A stretch of DNA of 50,505 nt from an uncultured Prevotellaceae bacterium. Lineage in GTDB: Bacteria; Bacteroidota; Bacteroidia; Bacteroidales; Bacteroidaceae. Below are positions 7,607-17,354 of this stretch, piece after piece. Location of the stretch: assembly GCA_902768105.1 (NCBI GenBank), contig CACXJZ010000016.1, forward strand, positions 1 through 50,505, read 5' to 3'. Both the position numbers and the translations under genes were made by a program. Every line of letters begins with the position of its first letter. Position 1 is the stretch's first letter. Below the pieces are notes generated by a model that searched no databases, had not been told where the DNA came from, and saw only the letters and a program-made list of their open reading frames with translations.

Positions 7607-9388
7607 ATGGACCATATTAGGAACTTTTGCATCATAGCACACATCGACCACGGTAAGTCAACCCTGGCCGACAGACTGCTGGAATATACGAAGACCATTC
7701 AGGTGACTGAAGGGCAGATGCTGGACGATATGGACCTTGAGCGCGAGCGTGGCATCACCATCAAGAGCCATGCTATACAGATGGAGTATGAGTATCAGGG
7801 AGAGAAGTATATACTGAACCTGATTGACACTCCGGGACACGTTGACTTCTCGTACGAGGTGTCGCGTTCAATCGCTGCCTGCGAGGGCGCGCTGCTGGTG
7901 GTTGACGCCACGCAGGGCGTACAGGCGCAGACCATCTCGAATCTCTATATGGCGATAGACCACGACCTGGAGATTATTCCCGTCATCAACAAGATAGACA
8001 TGCCGAGTGCAATGCCTGACGAGGTGGAGGACGAGATTGTGGAACTCATCGGTTGCAAGCACGAGGACATTATCCGTGCGTCGGGCAAGACCGGTGAGGG
8101 CGTAGAGGATATCCTGAACGCCGTTGTGGAACGTATTCCGCATCCCGAGGGTGACGCTGATGCGCCGTTGCAGGCTCTGATCTTCGACTCGGTATTCAAC
8201 TCGTTCCGCGGCATCATCGCCTACTTCAAGATTGTGAACGGTAGCATCCGCCAAGGTGACAAGGTGAAGTTCTTCAATACCGGCATGGAGTACGACGCTG
8301 ACGAAGTGGGCGTGCTGAAGATGGACATGATTCCCCGCAAGGAGCTGCGCACGGGCGACGTGGGCTACATCATCAGCGGCATCAAGGACTCGAAGGAAGT
8401 GAAGGTGGGCGATACGATAACGCATGTCAGCCGGCCCTGCCAGAAGGCCATCGAGGGTTTCCAGGAAGTGAAGCCGATGGTGTTTGCAGGCGTCTATCCC
8501 ATAGACCCGACGGACTACGAGAACCTGCGTGCCTCGCTGGAGAAGCTGCAGCTGAACGACGCCTCGCTGACGTTCACACCAGAGTCGTCAGTAGCGCTGG
8601 GCTTCGGCTTCCGCTGCGGATTCCTCGGACTGTTGCACATGGAGATTGTGCAGGAGCGACTGGACCGTGAGTTCAACATGGACGTCATCACCACCGTGCC
8701 CAATGTGTCGTATATGTGTTACGACAAGCAGGGTGGGGAGAAGGAAGTGCATAACCCCTCGGGACTGCCCGACCAGACGCTCATCGACCATATTGAGGAG
8801 CCGTACATCAAGGCCAGCATCATTACGACGACCGACTTCATCGGCCCCATCATGACACTCTGTCTCGACAAACGCGGCGAGCTCATCGACCAGCAGTTTG
8901 TCAGCGGCAACCGCGTGGAGATACATTTCTACCTGCCACTGGGCGAGATTGTCATCGACTTCTACGACAAGCTGAAGAGCATCTCGAAGGGATATGCATC
9001 GTTCGACTACTACATCGACTCGTTCCGTCCCTCGAAGCTCGTGAAACTGGATATCCTGCTCAACGGAGAACCCGTTGATGCCCTCTCTACGCTGACGCAT
9101 CAGGACAATGCGGTAACCTTCGGACGCCGCATGTGCGAGAAGCTCAAGGAGCTCATTCCGCGTCAGCAGTTCGACATTGCCATTCAGGCTGCCATCGGTG
9201 CGAAAATCATTGCACGCGAAACCATCAAGCAGGTGCGCAAGGACGTGACGGCAAAGTGCTACGGCGGTGACGTCAGCCGAAAGCGCAAACTGCTGGAGAA
9301 GCAGAAGCGCGGTAAGAAGCGCATGAAGCAGATAGGAAATGTGGAAGTGCCGCAGAAGGCGTTCCTGGCAGTCCTGAAACTTGACTAA
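7607..9388 (+). CDS. lepA: Elongation factor 4 (LepA), ribosome-associated GTPase
   Basis: The 593-residue length is normal for EF4. The G motifs are clear: [16 protein letters not shown] (P loop), RGITIKSH (switch I), [12 protein letters not shown] (G3) and NKIDMPSA (G4). EF-G-like domains II, III and V follow ([19 protein letters not shown] is a domain III hallmark). The C-terminal LepA-specific domain is lysine/arginine-rich and contains [22 protein letters not shown]4 acts on ribosomes during initiation or back-translocation and is conserved but usually dispensable. A 28-nt gap after its A/T-rich promoter and a 34-nt gap to the Crp-like gene suggest a possible two-gene unit. Confidence 0.97.
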   Translation: MDHIRNFCIIAHIDHGKSTLADRLLEYTKTIQVTEGQMLDDMDLERERGITIKSHAIQMEYEYQGEKYILNLIDTPGHVDFSYEVSRSIAACEGALLVVDATQGVQAQTISNLYMAIDHDLEIIPVINKIDMPSAMPDEVEDEIVELIGCKHEDIIRASGKTGEGVEDILNAVVERIPHPEGDADAPLQALIFDSVFNSFRGIIAYFKIVNGSIRQGDKVKFFNTGMEYDADEVGVLKMDMIPRKELRTGDVGYIISGIKDSKEVKVGDTITHVSRPCQKAIEGFQEVKPMVFAGVYPIDPTDYENLRASLEKLQLNDASLTFTPESSVALGFGFRCGFLGLLHMEIVQERLDREFNMDVITTVPNVSYMCYDKQGGEKEVHNPSGLPDQTLIDHIEEPYIKASIITTTDFIGPIMTLCLDKRGELIDQQFVSGNRVEIHFYLPLGEIVIDFYDKLKSISKGYASFDYYIDSFRPSKLVKLDILLNGEPVDALSTLTHQDNAVTFGRRMCEKLKELIPRQQFDIAIQAAIGAKIIARETIKQVRKDVTAKCYGGDVSRKRKLLEKQKRGKKRMKQIGNVEVPQKAFLAVLKLD

Positions 9389-9422
9389 GCATTTCATAAT
9401 CGGTAAATCCTTATAATTGCCT

Positions 9423-10019
9423 ATGACCAATATTAGCCTGACAACCCGCGACATTGCCCGCGAGCTTGCACGCCGCTACAGTACGATGACCCACGAGGAA
9501 CTGGACGTTCTGGAGAGCGTTCTCGTGCCTATGAAGTTCCAGAAGGGACAGATGATTCTTTCCGAGGGAGAGATTTGCACCAATATCTATTGGGTTGCAA
9601 AGGGACTGGTGCGCCAGTTCTACTATAAGAACGGAAAGGAACTGACGGAACACATGGCGACGGAGAACAACATCGTGATGTGTATAGAAAGCCTGTTCAA
9701 GGAAGAGCCCACGCGACTGCAGATTGTTGCGCTCGAACCGACCATTATCTATGCGCTGCCTAAGGAGGCGCTGGAGCAGGCCAGTATCCGCAGCGTCAAC
9801 ATTCAGATGCTCTACCGTAAGATTCTGGAGGAGTCGCTGATTCTTTCGCAAGTACACGCCGACATGCTGCGTTTCGAGTCGGCACAGGACCGTTACGTGA
9901 AGCTTGTGAAGCGTCAGCCGCAACTCGTGCTGCGCGCACCGCTGGTTTACATCGCCAGCTACCTGCAGATGACGCCAGAAACGCTTTCCCGCGTCAGGAC
10001 ATCGGCACTTCTGGAGTAG
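9423..10019 (+). CDS. Crp/Fnr-family transcriptional regulator
   Basis: The 198-residue protein has an N-terminal cyclic-nucleotide-binding-like jelly roll (about 20-120, with PMKFQKGQMILSEGEI and IYWVAKGLVRQFYYKNGKEL). A C-terminal helix-turn-helix follows (APLVYIASYLQMTPETLSRV), in the form typical of Bacteroidetes Crp/Fnr proteins. No Fnr-type Fe-S cysteine cluster is visible, so it is not an obvious oxygen sensor, and the ligand is unknown. The frame opens at a TTG two codons earlier (9417), but the ATG at 9423 is the likelier start. It follows lepA by 34 bp and ends before a bidirectional terminator. Confidence 0.85.
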   Translation: MTNISLTTRDIARELARRYSTMTHEELDVLESVLVPMKFQKGQMILSEGEICTNIYWVAKGLVRQFYYKNGKELTEHMATENNIVMCIESLFKEEPTRLQIVALEPTIIYALPKEALEQASIRSVNIQMLYRKILEESLILSQVHADMLRFESAQDRYVKLVKRQPQLVLRAPLVYIASYLQMTPETLSRVRTSALLE

Positions 10020-10046
10020 CGGTATTGTCCTTTGGAGGAAAAGAAA

Positions 10047-10074
10047 ACGGGGTAGCGTTTTGGCGCTGCCCCGT
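10047..10074. terminator. Bidirectional terminator hairpin between convergent genes
   Basis: ACGGGGTAGCG (10047-10057) pairs with CGCTGCCCCGT (10064-10074) over 11 bp with one G-U pair. A T-rich run follows on the plus strand and an A/T-rich run on the other side. It separates the Crp-like gene from hppA. Confidence 0.75.
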
Positions 10075-10099
10075 TGTTTGTTAGTCAGAACGGAACTGA

Positions 10100-12304
10100 T
10101 TATAGGGCTGCGACTGCTATGGTCAGACCAGCCATCACAATAGAAACCATTGACATGAGCTTGATGAGGATGTTCAGCGACGGACCGCTGGTATCCTTGA
10201 ACGGGTCACCCACGGTGTCACCCACGATGCAGGCCTTGTGAGCAAACGAACCCTTGCCTCCGAAGTTACCTTCCTCAATGTTCTTCTTCGCATTGTCCCA
10301 GGCACCGCCGGCGTTGGCCATGAAGACTGCCAGCGTGAAACCGCCTGCCAGTCCGCCCACGAGCAGTCCGAGCACACCGGCAACGCCAAGTACGCTGCCC
10401 ACAACGATGGGGATAGCAATGGCGAGCAGCGACGGGAAAATCATCTCGTGCTGGGCGGCACGCGTCGAAATCTCAACGCAAGAGCCGTAGTCGGGCGTAG
10501 CCTTGCCTTCCAAGATGCCCTTGATTTCACGGAACTGACGACGTACCTCCTCAACCATCTTCTGGGCGGCACGACCTACGGCCTCCATTGTCAGACCGCA
10601 GAACAGGAAGGCTGCCATAGCGCCGATAAATGCTCCAACGAGCACTTTCGGGTTCATCAGGTTCACCTGGAAGTAGTTCATGAAATCGGGGATATTAGCC
10701 TGTGCAGCCGTGATAACCTCGCCCTTCAGGTTGGTGAGCGTCATGCCGGCACGCTCCATTGCAATCTTCACCTCTTCTATATAGGATGCTAACAGAGCCA
10801 GAGCGGTGAGTGCAGCTGAACCAATGGCAAAGCCCTTACCCGTAGCAGCGGTAGTGTTGCCGAGTGCGTCGAGCGCGTCGGTGCGATGACGAACCTCTTC
10901 ACCCAACTCGCTCATCTCAGCGTTACCGCCAGCGTTGTCGGCAATGGGACCGTAAGCGTCGGTAGCCAGCGTGATGCCCAGCGTTGAGAGCATTCCTACA
11001 GCAGCAATACCGATGCCGTAGAGTCCGAACGACATGTTCTCGGAAGTCATCATGTTTTGGAAATCGAACTTGATGGCAAACAGATAGCTGAGCATGATGG
11101 CAACGCCGATGGTGACCACGGGGATGCAGGTGGAAATCATACCTGTGCCTATACCTTTAATAATAACGGTGGCAGAACCGGTCAGACCGGCTTCTGAAAT
11201 CTTCTGCGTCGGCTTGTACGAGTGCGAGGTGTAATACTCGGTGGCCTGTCCGATGATGACACCAGCCAACAGACCCGTGATGACGGAGAACGACAGCCAC
11301 TGCCAGTTCTGGATTTCGAGCAGGTAGAGGATGGCGAACGTTGCCACAGCAATGAGTACGGCGCTGACGTTGGTTCCTAGCGAGAGCGAACGCAGCAGGT
11401 CCTTCATCGTAGCACCTTCCTTCGTACGGACGAGATAGATGCCGAAGATGCTCAGGAATACGCCAACGGCGGCAATCAGCATCGGAGCAATAACGGCACG
11501 CAACTGCATGTCGGAATTCATCGCGAAAGCTGTAGCACCGAGGGCTGCGGTAGAAAGGATGGAGCCGCAATAGCTCTCGTACAGGTCGGCACCCATACCA
11601 GCCACGTCACCCACGTTGTCGCCCACGTTGTCGGCAATGGTAGCGGGGTTACGCGGGTCATCCTCAGGGATGTCAGCCTCGACCTTACCTACAATGTCAG
11701 CACCCACGTCGGCAGCCTTTGTATAGATACCGCCACCCACACGGGCAAACAACGCCTGCGTCGAAGCACCCATACCGAAGGTCAGCATGGTGGTGGTAAT
11801 GGTAACGAGCGCCATCTGGTCGCCGTGATAGACGAAGGAGAGTGCGAAGAACCAGCCGGCGATGTCGAGCAGTCCGAGACCAACGACGGTCAGTCCCATA
11901 ACGGCACCCGAGCGGAAAGCAATCTTCAGACCGGCATCCATGCTCTTGCGGGCTGCGTTGGCTGTGCGAGCAGAAGCGTAGGTAGCAGTCTTCATGCCGA
12001 AGAAACCTGCCAGTCCGCTGAATAAACCGCCCGTCAGGAATGCGAAGGGCACCCAGGGATTCTGCCATTGGAGCACATAAGCCATAATGGCAAAGATAAC
12101 GGCAAGCACCACAAAGACAATGCCTACCACTTTGTACTGTTGTTTCAGATAGGCCATAGCACCACGGCGCACATGTCCTGCAATCTCTCTCATGCGAGGC
12201 GTTCCCTCGTCAGAGCTCATCATGGAGCGGAAGAAAAACCACGCCATAGCAAGTGCCACCACCGATGCGATGGGCACAAGCCAAAAAGCAAAAGGAATAG
12301 TCAT
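10100..12304 (-). CDS. hppA: K+-dependent membrane ion-pumping pyrophosphatase
   Basis: The 734-residue multi-pass protein couples hydrolysis of pyrophosphate to pumping of Na+ and/or H+ across the inner membrane. The acidic catalytic loops are intact: DVGADIVGKVEADIPEDDPR leading into NPATIADNVGDNVGD (around residue 218) and DNAGGNAEMSEL. At about residue 480 the text reads GNTTAATGKG; alanine at this site marks the K+-dependent subfamily, where the K+-independent pumps have lysine. The C-terminal catalytic loop is also present (GDTVGDPFKDTSGPSLN). Enzymes of this kind in Bacteroides relatives pump Na+ or both ions; I cannot assign the ion from motifs alone. It lies 28 bp downstream of an acidic-tail protein gene in the same direction. 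Confidence 0.96.
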   Translation of the reverse strand: MTIPFAFWLVPIASVVALAMAWFFFRSMMSSDEGTPRMREIAGHVRRGAMAYLKQQYKVVGIVFVVLAVIFAIMAYVLQWQNPWVPFAFLTGGLFSGLAGFFGMKTATYASARTANAARKSMDAGLKIAFRSGAVMGLTVVGLGLLDIAGWFFALSFVYHGDQMALVTITTTMLTFGMGASTQALFARVGGGIYTKAADVGADIVGKVEADIPEDDPRNPATIADNVGDNVGDVAGMGADLYESYCGSILSTAALGATAFAMNSDMQLRAVIAPMLIAAVGVFLSIFGIYLVRTKEGATMKDLLRSLSLGTNVSAVLIAVATFAILYLLEIQNWQWLSFSVITGLLAGVIIGQATEYYTSHSYKPTQKISEAGLTGSATVIIKGIGTGMISTCIPVVTIGVAIMLSYLFAIKFDFQNMMTSENMSFGLYGIGIAAVGMLSTLGITLATDAYGPIADNAGGNAEMSELGEEVRHRTDALDALGNTTAATGKGFAIGSAALTALALLASYIEEVKIAMERAGMTLTNLKGEVITAAQANIPDFMNYFQVNLMNPKVLVGAFIGAMAAFLFCGLTMEAVGRAAQKMVEEVRRQFREIKGILEGKATPDYGSCVEISTRAAQHEMIFPSLLAIAIPIVVGSVLGVAGVLGLLVGGLAGGFTLAVFMANAGGAWDNAKKNIEEGNFGGKGSFAHKACIVGDTVGDPFKDTSGPSLNILIKLMSMVSIVMAGLTIAVAAL

Positions 12305-12332
12305 AGGTTTGTTATTAGTAAGTTAAAATAGG

Positions 12333-13184
12333 TTATTCATCCACATAGTCCTCGAGTCCATCGGCCTCCTCGTCAGGATTGGTCTCAATCTCGAAGGTCG
12401 TACGGTAGTTGTCCTCGTTGATGTCCTCATCGTCGAAGGTCGTAGGCTCTTCCATCTCCTCGTCCTCGTCGTCGTGGTTCTTGTAGTCGTCCTCGGGCAG
12501 GTCAGCATCCTCATCGTCTTCTTCGTCTCCGTCAAACGTACGTTCGCTCTGGAACTTCAGACGGGGCTTCTCGGCCTCGGGCTTCAGCTTGGCAAAGATG
12601 GCTTCAACCCACGTGCCCTTGGGAACCTCCAATACGTCGTAGCCGTCGGCAACCTTCTTCTCGTACATGCCGCCAGGTTTGTGCAGACGATCCATTGGCA
12701 GGGTAGTGGTCGAGATGTCGAAACCGCTCTCGATGATGTCCTGGATAGACTGCGACAGCGAGTCCCAGCCTCCGCCGAAGTTGCGGTCGAGCACTTCCAT
12801 GAGTTTGGCTGCCGAAATATGGCGGATGTTCTCGTAAGTCAGGTCTGTCACACGCATGATGGGACGTTTCTTAATGGCCCAGGTAATAGTGAGCTGGTCG
12901 TCAACATGGATTTGACCAACCTTGAAGTCCATCTTGGCGTATTTTTTCTTCATCAATGCCAGTTCATCCTCGTCTTTCACCTTGATTTCCTCAACCATGA
13001 AAGCGCTACGGATGATATCTGTATATCGGCGCATGTTCTCACGTATGTCAGATTCCTTGTCTGCGGTGTCCAACATACGGAAGATGTCGTTTTCCTGGAC
13101 ATCCCATACTGTGCTCTTTGTCAATGCCTTAAGTGACAGCGCTTTCATAGCGCCTGTTGCTTCTTCTTCTTTCTTTGTTCTCAT
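12333..13184 (-). CDS. Conserved-looking hypothetical protein with long acidic tail
   Basis: I do not recognise a named family. The 283-residue protein has a basic N-terminus (MRTKKEEE), a globular mixed region to about residue 205 (with FKVGQIHVDDQLTITWAIKK and a glycine-rich DRNFGGGWDSLSQSIQDII) and then about 70 residues dominated by Asp and Glu. No signal peptide or membrane segment is visible, so it is cytoplasmic. The acidic tail could bind basic proteins, cations or act as a nucleic-acid mimic; that is speculation. It is the first gene of a two-gene unit with hppA. Confidence 0.75.
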   Translation of the reverse strand: MRTKKEEEATGAMKALSLKALTKSTVWDVQENDIFRMLDTADKESDIRENMRRYTDIIRSAFMVEEIKVKDEDELALMKKKYAKMDFKVGQIHVDDQLTITWAIKKRPIMRVTDLTYENIRHISAAKLMEVLDRNFGGGWDSLSQSIQDIIESGFDISTTTLPMDRLHKPGGMYEKKVADGYDVLEVPKGTWVEAIFAKLKPEAEKPRLKFQSERTFDGDEEDDEDADLPEDDYKNHDDEDEEMEEPTTFDDEDINEDNYRTTFEIETNPDEEADGLEDYVDE

Positions 13185-13215
13185 GTGTTTATATATTACT
13201 TATGATTTATGGGCA

Positions 13216-13275
13216 CAAAGATAAAAAATAAATATGAAATATGGATTAAGATTTAAGAATTATTTTCTACCTTTG
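13216..13275. promoter_or_regulatory. Divergent -7 elements for the acidic-protein/hppA unit and rarA
   Basis: On the minus strand TATCTTTG (plus-strand 13216-13223) precedes the acidic-protein gene. On the plus strand TACCTTTG (13268-13275) precedes rarA. Neither has an exact TTTG at the -33 position. The two face away from each other across about 45 bp of A/T-rich DNA. Confidence 0.55.
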
Positions 13276-13295
13276 CAGAAAAATATTGGGAAAGT

Positions 13296-14573
13296 ATGTC
13301 TGAACCCTTAGCAGAACGACTCCGTCCGCGCTCTTTGGACGACTATATTGGTCAGCGTCACCTGGTAGGTGAAGGAGCGGTGTTGCGCCAGATGATTGAG
13401 TCTGGTCGCATCCCGTCGTTTATCCTTTGGGGCCCTCCCGGAGTCGGCAAGACGACGCTGGCGCAGATTATTGCGAATCGTCTGGACGTTCCCTTTCATA
13501 CGCTATCGGCTGTGACGAGCGGCGTGAAGGATGTGCGTGATGTCATTGAGCGCGCTCAGAAGGAGCGTTTCTTCAATCAGCCGTCGCCCATTCTGTTTAT
13601 CGATGAGATACACCGTTTCTCCAAATCGCAGCAGGACTCGCTTCTGGGAGCTGTAGAGAAGGGTACTGTGACGCTGATTGGCGCTACGACTGAGAACCCT
13701 TCGTTCGAGGTCATCCGTCCGTTGCTATCCCGTTGTCAGCTCTACGTGCTAAAATCTCTGGAGAAGGACGACCTGCTGCAACTGCTGAACCGTGCACTCA
13801 AGGAAGACATCTACTTGCGTGAACGTCAGATAGAGTTGAAGGAGTCGGGCGCCATCCTGCGGTATAGCGGCGGTGATGCCCGTAAGCTGCTGAACATCCT
13901 GGAGTTGGTGGTGGAAAGTGCTCCTGATGGTTCTCCCGTCGAGATTACTGATGCGCTGGTTGAAGAACGCCTGCAGCAGAATCCATTGGCTTACGACAAG
14001 GATGGTGAGATGCATTACGACATCATTTCCGCCTTCATCAAGTCCATACGTGGAAGCGATCCTGATGCGGCGCTATATTGGATGGCCCGCATGATAGAGG
14101 GTGGGGAAGACCCACAGTTTATTGCCCGCCGATTGGTCATCTCTGCTGCCGAAGACATTGGCCTGGCTAATCCTAATGCCCTGTTGTTGGCAAATGCTGC
14201 GTTCGACGCTGTCATGAAAATCGGTTGGCCAGAAGGAAGAATTCCCTTAGCAGAAGCCGCTGTCTATCTGGCAACGTCGCCGAAGAGCAATTCTGCCTAT
14301 CTGGGTATTGATGCAGCCCTGGGGTTGGTGCGCCAGACGGGTAATCAACCTGTGCCGCTGCCTTTGCGAAATGCTCCGACAAAACTGATGAAGGATTTAG
14401 GCTATCACGACGGCTACAAGTATGCACACGACTATCCCGGAAACTTTGTGGAACAACAGTACATGCCCGATGCCCTGAAGAATGAGCGGCTGTGGCATGC
14501 CCAGCATTCGCCATCGGAAGAGAAACTGTATCAGCAGATGTTGCGCTGCTGGGGAAAACGTTTTGAGAAATGA
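13296..14573 (+). CDS. rarA: Replication-associated recombination protein A (AAA+ ATPase)
   Basis: The 425-residue protein has the RarA/MgsA layout. A Walker A GPPGVGKTTLAQII near residue 45 is followed by Walker B LFIDEIHRF and sensor 1 GATTENPSFEV. The C-terminal tetramerisation part contains RGSDPDAALYWMARMIEGGEDP and RRLVISAAEDIGLANPNAL. RarA works at stalled replication forks, with SSB and recombination proteins. The start ATG is preceded by an A-rich leader. Its TGA overlaps the next gene's ATG (ATGA), indicating translational coupling. Confidence 0.95.
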   Translation: MSEPLAERLRPRSLDDYIGQRHLVGEGAVLRQMIESGRIPSFILWGPPGVGKTTLAQIIANRLDVPFHTLSAVTSGVKDVRDVIERAQKERFFNQPSPILFIDEIHRFSKSQQDSLLGAVEKGTVTLIGATTENPSFEVIRPLLSRCQLYVLKSLEKDDLLQLLNRALKEDIYLRERQIELKESGAILRYSGGDARKLLNILELVVESAPDGSPVEITDALVEERLQQNPLAYDKDGEMHYDIISAFIKSIRGSDPDAALYWMARMIEGGEDPQFIARRLVISAAEDIGLANPNALLLANAAFDAVMKIGWPEGRIPLAEAAVYLATSPKSNSAYLGIDAALGLVRQTGNQPVPLPLRNAPTKLMKDLGYHDGYKYAHDYPGNFVEQQYMPDALKNERLWHAQHSPSEEKLYQQMLRCWGKRFEK

Positions 14574-15193
14574 ATGATACGCTGCAATATATCATTGAGA
14601 TTTTAGGTACGTTCGCATTTGCCATTTCCGGCATTCGTCATGCTGCTGCCAAGCACTTCGACTGGTTTGGCGGTTATGTGTGCGGCGTTGCTGTGGCTAT
14701 TGGTGGCGGAACCATACGTGACGTGATGTTAGGCGTTACGCCATTCTGGATGACGACGCCCATGTACTTAATATGTACGGCCATCGCATTGCTCTTCGTC
14801 ATTACTTTCCACCATCAGATAAAATGGCTGCAGAACGCATGGTTTGTGTTCGACACGTTTGGATTGGCACTCTTTACGATTGCGGGAATTCAGAAAAGCC
14901 TGCTATACGGACAGCCGTTCTGGGTGGCCATCATCCTTGGCTGTATCACGGGAGCGGCTGGCGGTGTCATTCGCGATGTGCTGTTGAATAACGAGCCCGT
15001 TATCTTCCATCGTGAGATTTATGCGATGGCATGTGTCGTGGGCGGACTGGTTTACTGGGGACTTTCCTATATAGGAGTGCCGCAGAGCATCGTCGTTATC
15101 CTGACGTTCCTGTTCATCTGCATCATCCGTTTTCTGGCAGTACGCTATCATCTGTCACTACCCACGCTACGGAGTAGTGACGATGATAAATAG
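14570..15193 (+). CDS. TRIC-family (UPF0126/YicG-like) membrane cation channel
   Basis: The 207-residue protein is strongly hydrophobic, with about seven predicted membrane segments. It contains the duplicated glycine signature of the trimeric intracellular cation channel family: GGGTIRDVMLG near residue 46 and GGVIRDVLLN near residue 127. Bacterial members form trimeric K+/Na+-permeable channels. It is coupled by a 4-bp overlap to rarA, although no functional link is obvious. It ends 17 bp before the convergent pyrF stop, with no clear hairpin between them. Confidence 0.88.
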   Translation: MNDTLQYIIEILGTFAFAISGIRHAAAKHFDWFGGYVCGVAVAIGGGTIRDVMLGVTPFWMTTPMYLICTAIALLFVITFHHQIKWLQNAWFVFDTFGLALFTIAGIQKSLLYGQPFWVAIILGCITGAAGGVIRDVLLNNEPVIFHREIYAMACVVGGLVYWGLSYIGVPQSIVVILTFLFICIIRFLAVRYHLSLPTLRSSDDDK

Positions 15194-15210
15194 CGGTATA
15201 TGTGGGGATT

Positions 15211-16029
15211 TTATTTCAGCAGACCACTCATTTGCTGCTGCAGTTCCTTTGCCTTTTCTGCTGCAACCTCAGCAAAGTCTTCGCCGTTGCTGGCGTAGAT
15301 GATGCCGCGTGACGAATTGACAAGCAGACCGCATTCACCAGGTATCATACCATATTTGCAGACCTCCTCAAGACTGCCACCCTGAACTCCCACACCGGGA
15401 ACAAGCAGGAAGTGGCGCGGAGCCACACGACGGATATCCTCAAACATCTGGCCTTGGGTAGCGCCTACCACATACATCATGTTCTCCTCATTACCCCAGT
15501 TCTGGGATGTCCTGAGCACTTTCTCGAACAGGCGTTCGCCTTCCTTGTCCTCAGTCAGCTGGAAGTCGTGACTGCCCTTGTTGCTGGTGAGTGCCAAAAG
15601 AATGACCCACTTTCCCTCATAGCCGAGGAAAGGTGTCACAGAATCTTCACCCATATAGGGAGCGACTGTCAGCGAATCGACGTCATACTCCTCGAAGAAC
15701 GTGCGGGCATACATCGCACTGGTATTTCCTATGTCGCCGCGCTTAGCGTCTGCGATGATAAAATGATTCGGATAGTTCTCCTTCAGGTAGTGAATGGTCT
15801 TCTCAAACGAAATGAGTCCTTTTACGCCAAAAGCCTCGTAGAAGGCGAGATTGGGCTTGTACGAAACACAATAGGGTGCCGTTGCATCGATGATCTTCTT
15901 GTTGAATGAGAAAATGACATCTTCTTCATTCAGCAGGTGTTGCGGTACTTTCTTGATGTCCGTGTCAAGTCCTACACAAAGAAATGACTGCTTCTCGTAA
16001 ATCTGTTGTATGAGTTCTTTTCTGTTCAT
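15211..16029 (-). CDS. pyrF: Orotidine 5'-phosphate decarboxylase
   Basis: The last step of UMP synthesis (OMP to UMP). The 272-residue length and the catalytic block [15 protein letters not shown] (Lys-Asp network) mark the longer type-2 OMP decarboxylase subfamily; [14 protein letters not shown] at the N-terminus and [11 protein letters not shown] near the C-terminus are the phosphate and substrate-binding strands. The start codon overlaps the prfA stop by 4 bp, so pyrF is the second gene of a prfA-pyrF operon. Confidence 0.95.
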   Translation of the reverse strand: MNRKELIQQIYEKQSFLCVGLDTDIKKVPQHLLNEEDVIFSFNKKIIDATAPYCVSYKPNLAFYEAFGVKGLISFEKTIHYLKENYPNHFIIADAKRGDIGNTSAMYARTFFEEYDVDSLTVAPYMGEDSVTPFLGYEGKWVILLALTSNKGSHDFQLTEDKEGERLFEKVLRTSQNWGNEENMMYVVGATQGQMFEDIRRVAPRHFLLVPGVGVQGGSLEEVCKYGMIPGECGLLVNSSRGIIYASNGEDFAEVAAEKAKELQQQMSGLLK

Positions 16030-17135
16030 AGTTCTGCTTCTTTCATTCGTTCTGCATTTTCAGCAACGGTTAGTGCATCAATCATAGCCTGAATATCGCC
16101 TCCGAGAAATCCCTGAAGATCGTGCGTCGTATAGCCGATGCGGTGGTCGGTTACGCGTCCCTGCGGGAAATTATATGTACGAATCTTCGCACTACGGTCA
16201 CCCGTCGAGACAAGGCTCTTACGTCGTGATGCAATGTCATCAACGTACTTCTGATGCTCCTTGTCGTAGATAAACGTATAAAGGCGGCTCAGAGCACGTT
16301 CTTTATTCTTCGGCTGGTCGCGCGTCTCAGTACACTCAATGAGTATCTCCTCGGTCTCGCCCGTATTGGGATTCTTCCACATGTAACGCAGGCGCACACC
16401 CGATTCCACTTTGTTCACATTCTGACCACCGGCACCTGAGCTGCGGAAGGTGTCCCACTTGATTTCGCCTTCGTTTACGTGCACCTCAAACTTGTCGGCT
16501 TCAGGAAGTACGGCTACTGTAGCGGCACTCGTCTGCATGCGGCCGTTAGATTCCGTTACCGGCACACGCTGTACGCGGTGAACGCCCGACTCATATTTCA
16601 GCGTACCATACACATCGGCTCCAGATACAGCGAAGTCTATCTCCTTAAAACCGCCTACAGCACCCTCGTTGAAGTCGGTAACGCTTACCTGCCAGCCCTT
16701 GGACTCGCAGAAACTCTTATACATCTTGAACAGGTCGCCGGCAAACAGACATGCCTCGTCGCCACCCGTTCCTGCACGAATCTCCATCTGTACGTTCTTG
16801 GCGTCTTCAGGGTCTTTCGGAATCAGCGCAATCTTGATTTCTTCTTCCAAACGAGGCTGTAACTCCTCGGCAGCTGCCAACTCTTCGCGTGCCATTTCTT
16901 TCATCTCGGCATCATCCTCGTTGGCAAGAATGTCCTTGGCCTCCTTGATGCTGTTCAGGCAACTGATATAACGCTTGCGGGCATCCATGATGTCGCCAAG
17001 GTCCTTGTACTCCTTCGTCAGTTTCACGAAGCGTTGTTGGTCGGTAATGACATTCGGGTCGGTAATCAGCGTCGATACCTCCTCGAAACGGGCTTCAAGC
17101 CCATCCAGTTTCTGTAATATACTGTTATTCTCCAT
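16026..17135 (-). CDS. prfA: Peptide chain release factor 1
   Basis: RF1 reads UAA and UAG and triggers peptide release. The 369-residue protein carries the hydrolysis motif [14 protein letters not shown] (GGQ) and the PxT codon-recognition tripeptide in the form PVT ([14 protein letters not shown]). RF2 would have SPF. The frame continues four codons upstream to a TTG at 17147, but that codon lies inside the -7 promoter element, so the ATG at 17135 is the start. It is the first gene of a prfA-pyrF unit. Confidence 0.95.
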   Translation of the reverse strand: MENNSILQKLDGLEARFEEVSTLITDPNVITDQQRFVKLTKEYKDLGDIMDARKRYISCLNSIKEAKDILANEDDAEMKEMAREELAAAEELQPRLEEEIKIALIPKDPEDAKNVQMEIRAGTGGDEACLFAGDLFKMYKSFCESKGWQVSVTDFNEGAVGGFKEIDFAVSGADVYGTLKYESGVHRVQRVPVTESNGRMQTSAATVAVLPEADKFEVHVNEGEIKWDTFRSSGAGGQNVNKVESGVRLRYMWKNPNTGETEEILIECTETRDQPKNKERALSRLYTFIYDKEHQKYVDDIASRRKSLVSTGDRSAKIRTYNFPQGRVTDHRIGYTTHDLQGFLGGDIQAMIDALTVAENAERMKEAEL

Positions 17136-17144
17136 AATTGCTTG

Positions 17145-17176
17145 CAAAGGTACAAAATATATGCATGCCCTGCAAA
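17145..17176 (-). promoter_or_regulatory. Promoter of prfA-pyrF, almost touching the start codon
   Basis: On the minus strand TTTG (17173-17176), a 20-nt spacer and TACCTTTG (17145-17152) match the consensus exactly. Only nine bases separate the -7 element from the ATG, so the transcript should begin within a few bases of the start codon. Confidence 0.75.
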
Positions 17177-17191
17177 TTAATCATAATTTAT

Positions 17192-17222
17192 TTTGGATTT
17201 ATGCGACTTATTTGTATCTTTG
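17192..17222 (+). promoter_or_regulatory. Promoter of ilvC
   Basis: TTTG at 17192-17195, a 19-nt spacer and TATCTTTG at 17215-17222 match the consensus. Transcription would start near 17229, leaving a leader of about 125 nt before ilvC. The promoter is divergent from that of prfA, 15 bp away. Confidence 0.75.
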
Positions 17223-17246
17223 CATCCGATTTATCAGTTAATCCAT

Positions 17247-17320
17247 AGTCGCATCCTCGAGTAGGGTGGGAATGAGACCAACAAGACGACTGTTCTCGGG
17301 TAGGACGGGCACGGCTCAAT
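17247..17320 (+). ncRNA. Candidate structured 5' leader of ilvC (possible cis-regulatory RNA)
   Basis: AGTCG (17247-17251) can pair with CGACT (17287-17291). Inside it, CATCCT (17252-17257) pairs with AGGGTG (17263-17268) around a CGAGT loop. Immediately downstream GTTCT (17292-17296) pairs with AGGAC (17302-17306) around a CGGGT loop, so the two small hairpins look like a pair. TGAG-A-CC (17273-17279) can pair with GGCTCA (17313-17318), which would make a pseudoknot. There is no Ile/Val/Leu-rich leader peptide and I do not recognise a known riboswitch. Structures drawn by eye on one sequence are weak evidence. Confidence 0.4.
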
Positions 17321-17354
17321 GGAAAAGTATAACATTTAAAACAACAATTGCATT

